DNA of 64,000 nucleotides, from positions 35,648 through 99,647 of IMG/VR virus record IMGVR_UViG_3300030328_002400. One strand, 5' to 3'. Positions 7,482 to 17,300 of the stretch are shown here, piece after piece (position 1 is the stretch's first letter; every line of letters begins with the position of its first letter). The translations under genes were made by a program, and so were the position numbers. This stretch comes from a virus. The notes beneath the pieces are model-generated. The model saw only the letters and a list, made by a program, of their open reading frames with translations. It did not search any database and was not told the DNA's origin.

Positions 7482-8726
7482 ATGTCTGAGAATCAGAGTC
7501 TTCTTGATCAGCTGAAAGAGCTGTTGAGAAGAAAAAGAAGTAAACAGTGGTATGCTGATAAATTAAATATCACAGTTGAAGAAGTAAATGAATTAATAAA
7601 AGAACTAAAGGGTAAGAAATATGAGGAAGGAGATAAGTTCTTAGATAGTGCAACCAACAGTAAACAATTTGAAGAAGCAGTAAGAAAGGTTAGCAATGAA
7701 CAAGGGACAATAGAAAGCACAATAACTCTAGACTTTGAACCAAAAAGTGATATAGAGTTAGCTAAATTACACAAGATAGACCTAGAAAGGTATGTTATTA
7801 CAAACTATTGGTCTAAAGTTCTTCCCAGTGGGAAGTTCACATCTTCAGTCTTTTCTAGAAGAAAAGGTGCGAAAGATTATACAGCTGAAGATTTCAGCAA
7901 GTTCTTAAAGAACTATAAATCAAACTACATTCCAATCCCTTCCCCTAAACGCAATGAGTCTAAACTAAAAGCAGATATAGAGTTATCTATTTCTGATTAC
8001 CATTTAGCTAAGAGACATGTGGATGGGGATAATGATCCGGAGGTTAGAGTTATGAGATTCTTTGATGTTGCAGAGAACCTCACAGAGAAGGTTAGATCAG
8101 TTTATGATATAAATAAAGTGGTGTTTCCTATATCTAATGATTTCTTTCATACAGATAATTATCAGAAGTCTACTACTAATGGCACTCCTCAAGATATAAT
8201 GATGGATTATGCTACAGAGTATGAACAAGGATTTAATGTTCTTGTAGATACTATAAAGATGTTAAAGGCTAATAGTGAACATGTAGAAGTAATACTTGTA
8301 CAAGGTAATCACGATCGAACTAAATCTTATTATTTGGCTCATGCTTTGGATATATATTTTAAAGCTGATGACAATATAACTTTTGTAAGAGAAGAAGGTC
8401 TTATAAAGGCTACGGTAGTTGGTAATACATTTATTGGTTTTCATCATGGAAACTGTAAACTTGATGCTCTCCCTCTGTTATTTGCAACACATCCAACATA
8501 TAGTAAATGGTTTGGAGATGCTACATATAGAGAAGTACATACAGGTGATAAACATCACTACATGGCTAAAGAGATAAAGGGAGTGAGAATACAACAAATG
8601 CCTAGTTTATCTGGAGCAGATAGATGGCATAAAGATAATAACTTCGTGCATAGTGTACGAGCTGCTTTAGCCTTAGTGTATGATAATAAGGTAGGAAAGG
8701 TAGCTGAATTTGAAGAAAGAATATAA
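7482..8726 (+). CDS. Calcineurin-like metallophosphatase with N-terminal helix-turn-helix-like region
   Basis: A 414-aa protein. Residues about 8-45 look like a small winged or HTH segment (QWYADKLNITVEEVNELIKE). The phosphoesterase domain begins near 165 and shows the ordered metal-ligand motifs: SDYH (D172, H174), SND..H (D220, H223), GNHD (N276-H277-D278), GFHHG (H321/H322) and a final HTGDKHH (H353, H358, H359). Such phage enzymes are usually manganese-dependent nucleases or phosphodiesterases. It opens a new operon after the terminator and is followed 2 nt later by a small basic ORF. Why a nuclease-like enzyme lies among tail genes is unclear; DNA end processing or a virion-associated role are both possible. 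Confidence 0.82.
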   Translation: MSENQSLLDQLKELLRRKRSKQWYADKLNITVEEVNELIKELKGKKYEEGDKFLDSATNSKQFEEAVRKVSNEQGTIESTITLDFEPKSDIELAKLHKIDLERYVITNYWSKVLPSGKFTSSVFSRRKGAKDYTAEDFSKFLKNYKSNYIPIPSPKRNESKLKADIELSISDYHLAKRHVDGDNDPEVRVMRFFDVAENLTEKVRSVYDINKVVFPISNDFFHTDNYQKSTTNGTPQDIMMDYATEYEQGFNVLVDTIKMLKANSEHVEVILVQGNHDRTKSYYLAHALDIYFKADDNITFVREEGLIKATVVGNTFIGFHHGNCKLDALPLLFATHPTYSKWFGDATYREVHTGDKHHYMAKEIKGVRIQQMPSLSGADRWHKDNNFVHSVRAALALVYDNKVGKVAEFEERI

Positions 8727-8728
8727 TT

Positions 8729-8869
8729 ATGGCAACAAAATATGGAAAACCTACACCAGGTAAAAATGTAAAAGCTCCTAAGGTTCGTCCTTATAATATG
8801 AAAAAGAATTATATGAGAGAGGCTGACCAAGAGGGAGGAATAAAAGGATTCGGTAATTATAAAAAATAA
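8729..8869 (+). CDS. Small basic protein (46 aa)
   Basis: A short frame of 46 residues begins 2 nt after the metallophosphatase stop (TAATT-ATG) and ends 1 nt before the next ATG. The spacing is typical of the real genes here. It is Lys/Tyr/Pro-rich (pI clearly basic), with no membrane segment. The tight fit between two coding frames is the main evidence. Role unknown; a packaged DNA-associated peptide is possible. Confidence 0.6.
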   Translation: MATKYGKPTPGKNVKAPKVRPYNMKKNYMREADQEGGIKGFGNYKK

Positions 8870-8870
8870 T

Positions 8871-9074
8871 ATGGCACCAAAATTAAAACCAAGCACAAAA
8901 GAATACTTAAGAGATTCAAGAGGTAGGATGTTACAGAAGTGGGAATGGAAACATTACACAGTTGCAAGTACTTCTACTGCTGAACTCGAAAAACTATTAG
9001 TTAGTCCTTCTATGACAAGAAAAAAGAATGTTATTCAGAGGGAGCTTGTAAAACGAAAATTATGGCAACATTAA
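8871..9074 (+). CDS. Small conserved crAss-like phage protein
   Basis: A 67-aa basic protein with a KWEWKHYTVASTSTAELEKL core and a Lys/Arg-rich helical C-terminus. I recall similar short ORFs with a 'KW.WKHY' core next to the ring-protein genes in crAss-like phages, but the function is not known. Its last 13 nt overlap the start of the next gene, so the two are probably translationally coupled. Confidence 0.65.
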   Translation: MAPKLKPSTKEYLRDSRGRMLQKWEWKHYTVASTSTAELEKLLVSPSMTRKKNVIQRELVKRKLWQH

Positions 9075-9790
9075 GAAAATTAGTTTCAGACGTTCGTGGA
9101 ACGCATAAGATTTTATCAACAGATGCTCTTATTACAGACCGAGTTATTGCGTCTGAAATAAAGAATGCATCTCAATTGTTGATAAAGAGAGAAACTAATT
9201 TGAGAAAACTCTGGGCTAGTGATACATTATACACTACTATTCCATGTTTAGAGATGAAGGAAGTTCCTATCTCAGAGTGTTGTGAGTATGCAGATGAATG
9301 TAATGTGTCTAGAACTGTACATAAGTTACCGAGAATATCAGAAGGTAACTATCAGTATGTAATACAAGGTGTATATTCTATAGATGCTATGGGAGGAAGA
9401 GGCAGTAAACTAAAAGAAATAACAATAAATAGGTATTTAAACTTACTTAAATTACCTATAGTAAAGAATGATTATTACTTCTGGATATCTAATGGATATC
9501 TATATGTAAATAATCCTTTATTAAAAGCAATTAGAATGGCTGCATTCTTTGAAGAGGATGTACCAAGTGAAATACTATATTCTGATTGTGCATGTGGAGG
9601 TGTAGAGGTGACGGATGAAGAGTATTGCATGAATCCTTTAGATAAGGAATATGCTCTTCCTGGTTACTTAGAGTCTTCAGCTTTAGGACTAGTATCTCAG
9701 AAACTTCTAGCTACATATTTCCAAATTAAAACCGATATGAGTAATGAAGGCATAGATGGACAAGCTCCCAATGCCCAACCAACTCAGTAA
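9062..9790 (+). CDS. Conserved crAss-like tail/ring protein
   Basis: A 242-aa soluble protein. It contains the conserved-looking stretches IPCLEMKEVPISECCEY (about 60-76), LPRISEGNYQYVIQGVYSI and EITINRYLNLLKLP, then the YFWISNGYLYVNNP hairpin. A C-terminal Gln-rich tail may be disordered. I recognise these stretches from a structural protein near the portal-proximal ring proteins of crAss-like phages. By position and family it is probably one of the head-tail connector rings. It overlaps the upstream gene by 13 nt and precedes the next by 11 nt. The crAss-like assignment is fairly firm; the exact ring is inference. Confidence 0.7.
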   Translation: MATLRKLVSDVRGTHKILSTDALITDRVIASEIKNASQLLIKRETNLRKLWASDTLYTTIPCLEMKEVPISECCEYADECNVSRTVHKLPRISEGNYQYVIQGVYSIDAMGGRGSKLKEITINRYLNLLKLPIVKNDYYFWISNGYLYVNNPLLKAIRMAAFFEEDVPSEILYSDCACGGVEVTDEEYCMNPLDKEYALPGYLESSALGLVSQKLLATYFQIKTDMSNEGIDGQAPNAQPTQ

Positions 9791-9801
9791 AAAAACTATA
9801 T

Positions 9802-10281
9802 ATGTCAAGAGTAGCAGTTGACTGGAGAAGTGCAAGTAAAAAGAATTACGAGGACTTCTGTAAGAAGCATCCCTTAATATCTCTAACTTTCGATGAGTGG
9901 AGAAATATTCTTTATGGTTTTAATGAATCATTCAAACACTACATCTTAGAGACAGGAGAAAAAGAAAAACTTCCAACTGGATTTGGAGAGTTTTCAATTA
10001 ATAAAAAGAAGAGAAGAAGAACTAAAGGTATTGATGGAAAGGAATTTATAAACCTTCCCATCGATTGGAAAAAAACAAGAGAGAAAGGTAAAGTAGTTTA
10101 CAACTTTAACTATCATACGGAAGGATACTTTTTTGGATGGATGTGGTTTAAGTCAACTGCTAGATTTAGAAACTCAGATCTATGGTACTTTAAACCTTCT
10201 AGAAGAACTTCAAGAGATCTTTCTCACTATATAAAAACAGATCCTAAATACCAACATACCTATCATGAATGGAAAAAATAA
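9802..10281 (+). CDS. Conserved crAss-like structural protein with basic patch
   Basis: A 159-aa basic protein with the conserved-looking run FDEWRNILYGFNESFKHYILETG, then LPTGFGEFSI, a KKKRRRTK basic patch (about 72-80) and NLPIDWKKTREKGK followed by NFNYHTEGYFFGW. These match my memory of a small protein between the ring genes of crAss-like phages. The basic patch would suit contact with packaged DNA or a negatively charged connector lumen. It sits 3 nt before the next ring-type gene. Precise function unknown. Confidence 0.68.
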   Translation: MSRVAVDWRSASKKNYEDFCKKHPLISLTFDEWRNILYGFNESFKHYILETGEKEKLPTGFGEFSINKKKRRRTKGIDGKEFINLPIDWKKTREKGKVVYNFNYHTEGYFFGWMWFKSTARFRNSDLWYFKPSRRTSRDLSHYIKTDPKYQHTYHEWKK

Positions 10282-10284
10282 GTT

Positions 10285-11301
10285 ATGTCATACTATTATA
10301 AATACGATTTTGTATCCCCAGAGCCTCTATATGCTACAGTAAAAGAAGAACTTAAAAGTTATTTTGATACTGGTGCTGTAGATGATTTATTATTTCCCAC
10401 CTATCTAGACAAGTGTCTAAGAAAGATGGGTAGAACAACTTATAAAATTACTACAGAAGTTTTATTTATAGAAGACTTTCAAGCAAGATTACCAGACAAT
10501 TTTCATGCAGTGAGAGAAGCGTGGATGTGTGCTGTAGTTCCTGGGAATCCTTACCCTGCAGCGTCTTCTTTCTATACACAAGCTGCAAATGCTACTACTA
10601 TTCAAGTAGCTCCTTTAACTATCGGTGGTACACCATGTAACAATCCTGAATGTCAACATCCAAATTGTGATGGTACATGTATGCCTGAGGTAGTACAAGC
10701 TGTATACAAAACAAACAGTGAAATACCTAGAGCATACAGAAGAACTTATTTATTAAAACCAGGTAACATATCAGCTAGAAAGAGCTGTAACGTAGACTAC
10801 ACTAGTTCGTGGGACCAATACAACCAATTAACTTTATCAGGACGTGAATTCACTCCAGGATCTTCTTCTTACGATTCTTTTGATGTAAGAGATAATAAGT
10901 TTGTTACGAACTTTAGAAGGGGAGTTGTTCATTTAGTGTTCTACTCTACAGATTATGATAAGATAGGTAATCAATTAATACCTGATAACTATCGTGTAAG
11001 GGAATACATAGAATCATTTATTAAATTCAAAGTATTTGAAACTCTAACTAATCAAACCAATGATGAAACATTTAATCAATTACAGACAAAATTAGCATAT
11101 CATAAATCCATGATGGATGAAGCATGGGTTATGGCAGAAATAGAATTAAAGAAAGAGACAGTTTATCAAAAACAAAGAAGAGTTGTCACTGATCTTAATC
11201 GCAATAATATGTATGAATTACCTGATGCAAAGTCTCAAGTATCAGGAAGATACTCAAATAGATATGGGTATGGATTATGGAGACGTAATGGTTGGAGTTA
11301 A
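10285..11301 (+). CDS. Tail stabilisation/ring protein (P22 gp4-like) of crAss-like phages
   Basis: This 338-aa protein opens with YYKYDFVSPEPLYATVKEEL followed by KSYFDTGAVDDLLFPTYLDKCLRKMG. It continues with FQARLPDNFHAVREAWMCAV, a signature of the crAss-like tail-stabilisation/connector protein related to P22 gp4 and podoviral tail tubular proteins. A Cys-rich loop (about 127-145, CNNPECQHPNCDGTC) could bind zinc. It should form the ring below the portal. It follows the previous gene by 3 nt and is followed 9 nt later by the muzzle-like gene, as in crAss-like late operons. The family call is confident; the homology was not computed. Confidence 0.82.
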   Translation: MSYYYKYDFVSPEPLYATVKEELKSYFDTGAVDDLLFPTYLDKCLRKMGRTTYKITTEVLFIEDFQARLPDNFHAVREAWMCAVVPGNPYPAASSFYTQAANATTIQVAPLTIGGTPCNNPECQHPNCDGTCMPEVVQAVYKTNSEIPRAYRRTYLLKPGNISARKSCNVDYTSSWDQYNQLTLSGREFTPGSSSYDSFDVRDNKFVTNFRRGVVHLVFYSTDYDKIGNQLIPDNYRVREYIESFIKFKVFETLTNQTNDETFNQLQTKLAYHKSMMDEAWVMAEIELKKETVYQKQRRVVTDLNRNNMYELPDAKSQVSGRYSNRYGYGLWRRNGWS

Positions 11302-11310
11302 AAATAATAT

Positions 11311-14300
11311 ATGGCTACCAGAAAAGAAATAGAGGACGCAAAATCTCAGAAAGCTGCTGCTGCTAAAAAAGATGATAAAGCTCAGAAAGGGCAAGTCAGA
11401 CTTGAATTCAATCAAGCTCAGACTGGTCTTAATATGGATAGCACTATCAATCAGGTAAAGACAGGTAGTCTTACTTATGCATTAAATGCTACTGTAGAGA
11501 ATTTTGATTCTAGTTCTGTAAACTATCAAAACGAACCTGGTAATGAACCATGTCTCTCCTTTCCTAGTGGGTATGAACTTATAGGAAAACATACTATTCC
11601 TGAGAAAAAGAAAAACATATTCTTTCTAACTAATCCTTCTACTGGTGATAGTGAGATTGGCTTCATGTTTAACAATGATTGTCAATATCAAACACTAGTA
11701 AATGCTCCATGTCTAAGATTTACTATTGACAACCCTATTCATAAAGTGGTGCATAGGATAACCAACTGTACTACAGAGATATACTGGACTGATGGAATAA
11801 ATCCAAGAAGATATCTGGACATAGATAATATTCCTTACATTCTTGATCCTAATTCCGATCCTGGATGTGATCCTGTATATACTGATAAGTTAGACTGTAA
11901 TCAACTTAAGATACAGCCTAATTTTGACATTCCATTTGTAGAAATAAATAGCGTAACAAATGTAGGAAATCTAGTTGCTGGAACCTATCAGTTTGCTGTT
12001 CAGTATGCTGATGCAGCTGGTAGTGATTTAACCTCTTACTACTCGGTCACTAACCCTACACCTATTGCTGATCCTTTAATAACCACTGTAAACTTCAATT
12101 ACCCAGTGGGTAAATCTATAGAAGTAAGAGTATCTAATTTAGATCTAACAGGACAATACAACTATTTTAACCTAGCTGTAATAAAAACTATAAATGATAT
12201 TACATCAGTAGAACTAGTAGGAACTTATAATATTACTGAAGCGGATGAAATAATTACATACACAGGAGCAGATCAAAGTCCTATTCAGTTATCTATTGCT
12301 GATATCTTTGAAAAATATCCATACTATGATGTAGCACAAGATTTAACATCAGCTCAAGACACTCTGATTTGGAGTAACTTAACTTCGATAGATAGAATAA
12401 ACTATCAACAGATAGCTAATAATATTACTCTACAATGGGAGACTCATAGGATTCCTCCGGGAGAGGATTATTCTAATGAATTAAATGCAACCAACTATCG
12501 TGGATACATGCGTGATGAAGTGTATGCATTTGAAATAGTATTTCTTTTAAAAAACGGAAAACAGACAGATTCATTTCATATACCTGGTCCTGCTAATCTT
12601 AATCCTCAACCAGATGTTCCTAATACTAACAACGATTTTATTGGAGAACCGGAGTACTATGTAGGAAATATAGGATATAGTCCTTACTGGAAGATATATA
12701 ATAATGCTACAGTGGTTAGTGAATCTACACAAGATACACAAGATCCAAACTATAAAGGACCATGGTACTATGGAAATTTTGCGTATTGGGAATCCACAGA
12801 GAAATATCCTTGTAATACAGATATATGGGGAGATCTTGCAGACACACCTATCAGACACCATAAGTTTCCAGATGTTAATGTAAGTCCTATTGTAGAGAAT
12901 CCTACTATTACCTATGATGGAAATAACATAGTTCCTATTATGCAGGATTCTGATGCTATATTCCCTATAGGAGTAAAGATTAATAATGATCAGATAACAC
13001 AATTAATTACAGATTCTAATCTTACTCAAAACCAAAAAGATGATATAGTAGCTTTTAAGATAGTAAGAGGAGATCGTGGCACTAACAAATCAGTAATAGC
13101 AAAAGGTATACTTAGAAACATGAATAAGTATACTAGAGACGATCAAGACTATTTCTATCCTAACTATCCATACAACCAAGTTTCTGGAGAAGACGCATTC
13201 TTACAAGAAAATAACAATGCATGGAATGTAGACTCTAAATCTTACCTAGTGTATTTTCCTGATAAGCGATATGGCTTAACAGGAAATTATATATTTCCTA
13301 TTCCTATAGCAATAGATGTAGAGGAAGATGAAGGTGTGTATCAATATACAAGCATAGTTAACGGAAGACCCACCCAAGCTAAAATCAAACAAAATTGTAT
13401 TATAGAAGTATGTTCTTTAACAAGACCTATTTCTCTTCAAGGAAGAATGACAATAGGACCAGGAGACTTTGATGTTTGGGCATGTGGACATGATTCAAAT
13501 GGCATTCCTAGAAGTGGTTATCGAGTAGCTTGGGAAAATCCATTTAACGATATAAATTTTGATGGCACCATTCCTCAAAGTCTATTTATAAAAGCTCCTG
13601 AAGGAATCGGAGCAGGGTTTAGAAGATGTACAATTATTACTCCTATTGATCCAGAGTTTGAGACTTATACACACGTCTATAGTGGATATGATCCAGGTGA
13701 TGGTGATGGTGGTGATGCTGGTGGTGAAAGGTATGATCCTTCTCAATCAGGTAATGGACATATGTATGACCCAGACATTGATGGGACAGGGATTAATCCA
13801 CAACCTAAAGTAGAATTGAAAAACATAATGGGAGTGGATTGTGATCTTACTTCAGTATCATTTGTAAATGCAGGACTTGCAGGTACAGGAAGATATAGAC
13901 CTGAAAGTTTTGATCCAAATAGCAATTGTCCTGAACCAGTAGAAGGTTTGAATTCATATGGTTGTGATACATGTATAAAAACAGAGAATCCAGACAATCT
14001 AATTCCTTGGCCTCAGGCTGCATTTGGACAACCTACAAATCCACTTCCTCAGTTTGCTGTAAATGATAGTGTTTCTCCACAACTTGCATTTCCTATGCCT
14101 ACAGATGAAACAGAGAACGCTGGTGGTGTGTGGGAACTAAATAACACATTGACACCTGCAGAAACTCATAGAGGGGGATATGATGGTTTTAATTCAAGAT
14201 ACAGCAGGAGATCTTGTTTAAAGTGTGACAGAGATATACCTATTAAACCATTAGATGGGGCAGATTATGAAGAAGCAAAAGATGTTTTAGATAAACAAAT

Positions 14301-17300
14301 ATTCAATTCACCAGACACATCTTTTGGACAACCATTCTTAGGAAGCGTACTTAAGTTAGAAAGTGTAATGTTTGGAGGAGGTAAAGCTCACTTTGTAGAA
14401 GTAAAAGATAATGCTAAATATAAACTACTATCTAAAGAAGCACAAATAGATGCTTTAAATAGTGCAGAGAATATAGCAGCAATGGGAGCTGGTAGTGGTT
14501 TCGATGCTGGTATAATGTTTACAGTATATCAATCATATCTTACTATATATATAAATGGTATTACAAGAAAGAACTATGGAATGCAGTTTAATTCTAGAGC
14601 TAACTATGATTATCATCTACCTGTTCCTAATAACTCACGTGGAGGAATAAAGCAAAGAGAAATAGACTTAGCAAGATACTTGATACCAGGAGTGCAGTCT
14701 TTCAATAATGGACAACCTCCAATAAATAACTGGAATAGAGAGTCGTCAGTATTCATCGATACTAAAACTAGTGATGATATTTTGGCACTTCCTCTACCAC
14801 AAAATACTCCTGAACTTAGACCAAACTTAAATGAACCTTCTACCTTAGTTGAGTATTCAAGATTTAATATAGGGGAATCAGGAGCATGTGATAAACCAGG
14901 ATTGGAGCAAGATATTCAAGTGGTTTCCTACTATGCTTCTATGAAAAATATTATCCCTAATCAATGGGGTCAGATTAATTCATTCCAAAGAATAGACACA
15001 GGTTATCAGAAACTTGTTACAGCCACTGGAACAGATACAGTATTTGGTGGAGATGTATTCATATCTAGATTTGCATTTAAAACTAAACTACCATTCTTTA
15101 TAGATAACAGAGTTAATGGACCAGATGACTCAGATATATTCTTTGATGAAATAGGAAATGTTGCATATCCTAAATTCTGGCATTCATCTAGATCTATATT
15201 GTCTAACTATAGAGTAACTGAAGGTGATGATCAAAACATGTACAACCTTATATCTGTTAAGGCACGCAATTTTGATTGTCCAACAGACCCTTCTTTATAT
15301 CCACAAGGAGGAGGTCAAACTGAGAATCCTATAGCAGGAACTTATAGAACATTCTATGATGGGTATATGTATTTGTTTGCGTATGGTATTCCTAATTTCT
15401 ATTGTGAGACAGTATATAATACAGATCTAAGACAAGCCTTTAATACCAATGAAGGAGACTTCTGGCCTCATGTAAGTGGTGGTATTCCTGATGATTGGTT
15501 ACAGGAAACAAATGTACCTATTGCTCAAGATAATACATACTACTATAATGTTACATTCTCAAAACAAAATAAAGAAAATGTATTTACTCAACTACCTCCA
15601 GACTGGATAGAAGATTTATGTTTTACATACTTCCCATTCAGAGCAATCTATTCAGATACACAGGGAGATAGTGCAGATAACAGAGTAAACAACTGGCTTG
15701 TATATAGAGCTCTTTCTTTCCATGACTTCCCACAGAACTATGGTAATCTTACATCCTTAGATGGTATGATGGATAGAGCTGTGTTAGCACGTTTTGAAAA
15801 CAAAGCTTTACTATATAACAAGCTATTAACAATTGATACTAGTAACCCACAAGCAGCCTACATTGGTAATCCTAGATTATTTGATGGAGCTCCTCCTGTA
15901 GATTTTGCAGAAACAGACCTAGGTTATGTAGGGTCTCAACACAAGTTCCTACTCAAATTACCTTACGGATCAGTTACTGCAGATGCTAAAAGAGGTCAGA
16001 TATTCTTAATGGCTGGCAGCGAAGTTGTAGATATAACTAAGTTTGGTTCTGGTGTAAATAGATTTATAACAAATCATTTACCATTTGAGATTCTAGAATA
16101 CTTCCCAGATGTATATATAGATAATCACTTTAAGGGTATAGGATTACATGGTGTATATGATAGTAAGTTTGATAGAATTATTGTTACAAAATTAGATTAC
16201 ATTCCACTTAGTGATAAGGTTAAATATAACTCTGAAAGTAAGAAGTTCTTTGTAGAAACAGTAATAGACGAAGAACTCATAGTACAAGAAGTATTTTTAT
16301 TTGACAAAGAATATTTCTGTAGTAAATCTTGGACTATGTCGTTTGACTTTAGTACAAAAACGTGGATATCTTTTCACTCCTATCTACCTAATTTTTACAT
16401 AGGAGAAAACAACTTCTACTATTCAGGTATAAATACTTGCTGTACAGAGTTTACTGCTATACTAGACACTCCAGATAGAAGTAGAATTGGAGAGGAAGAT
16501 CCCCTATTAGATGTAATTGCAGGAGAACTTCAACCCCCTGTTCTTATTACAACAAGTACAACTACTACTTCTAATCCTTTATTTACAACTACTACAACTA
16601 CTGCATATGTTCCTGACTGTACAGTTAATATAGTGATATCTGAAGAACTAGAATGTGAAATTGATGGAGTGGGATATATTACTGTTCCTAGTCCTACAAC
16701 TACAACTATATGTGCTAGACCTAGTGGTTTATTAACTGATTCATTTACTGAAGGATATCAAACTAAAACAGCAGCAGGTCCAGTGGTAGGTACAAATAGT
16801 GCACAAGAAGCTTGTGCAATTGGATCTCTGTTAAAAAATGTCTCACCTGGCTCACAAGAGATAGTGGGGATAAGCTTCGTATATCAAGCTACTCCAGTTA
16901 TATCTCAAGATGGTTTAATAGGAAGCTCGGTATATTTTGGAGACAGTTCAGACTGTACACGTGTTGCTGATGGATGGTATACTAGAGAAGCTGATGATTA
17001 CACTAGAGCTATATATGTTGAAGATGGTGTAATAAGAGATGATATAGATTGTGACTGTAATACACTTACAACTACTACTACTACGTACACTGGAGGAATA
17101 AACGAGTGTTGTGGATTCATTATTAACAATGATAATGCAGAGGCATATATATGGAATAACGCAAGTGTTATTAACTTTGGTAACTTAATAAACATTCCAG
17201 GTTATACAGGTGGTAAGTTAGCTTTAGGTCCAAATACATTATATGTATGGGATGGTAGTTTAGCATTTAAGAAATGGACTATAAACACAACTAACTGGAG

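Noticed and set aside
12571-13002. 143-aa minus-strand ORF rich in Ile/Arg/Ser/Tyr
   Set aside because: Shadow frame within the muzzle-like gene; composition is a by-product of AT-rich codons.
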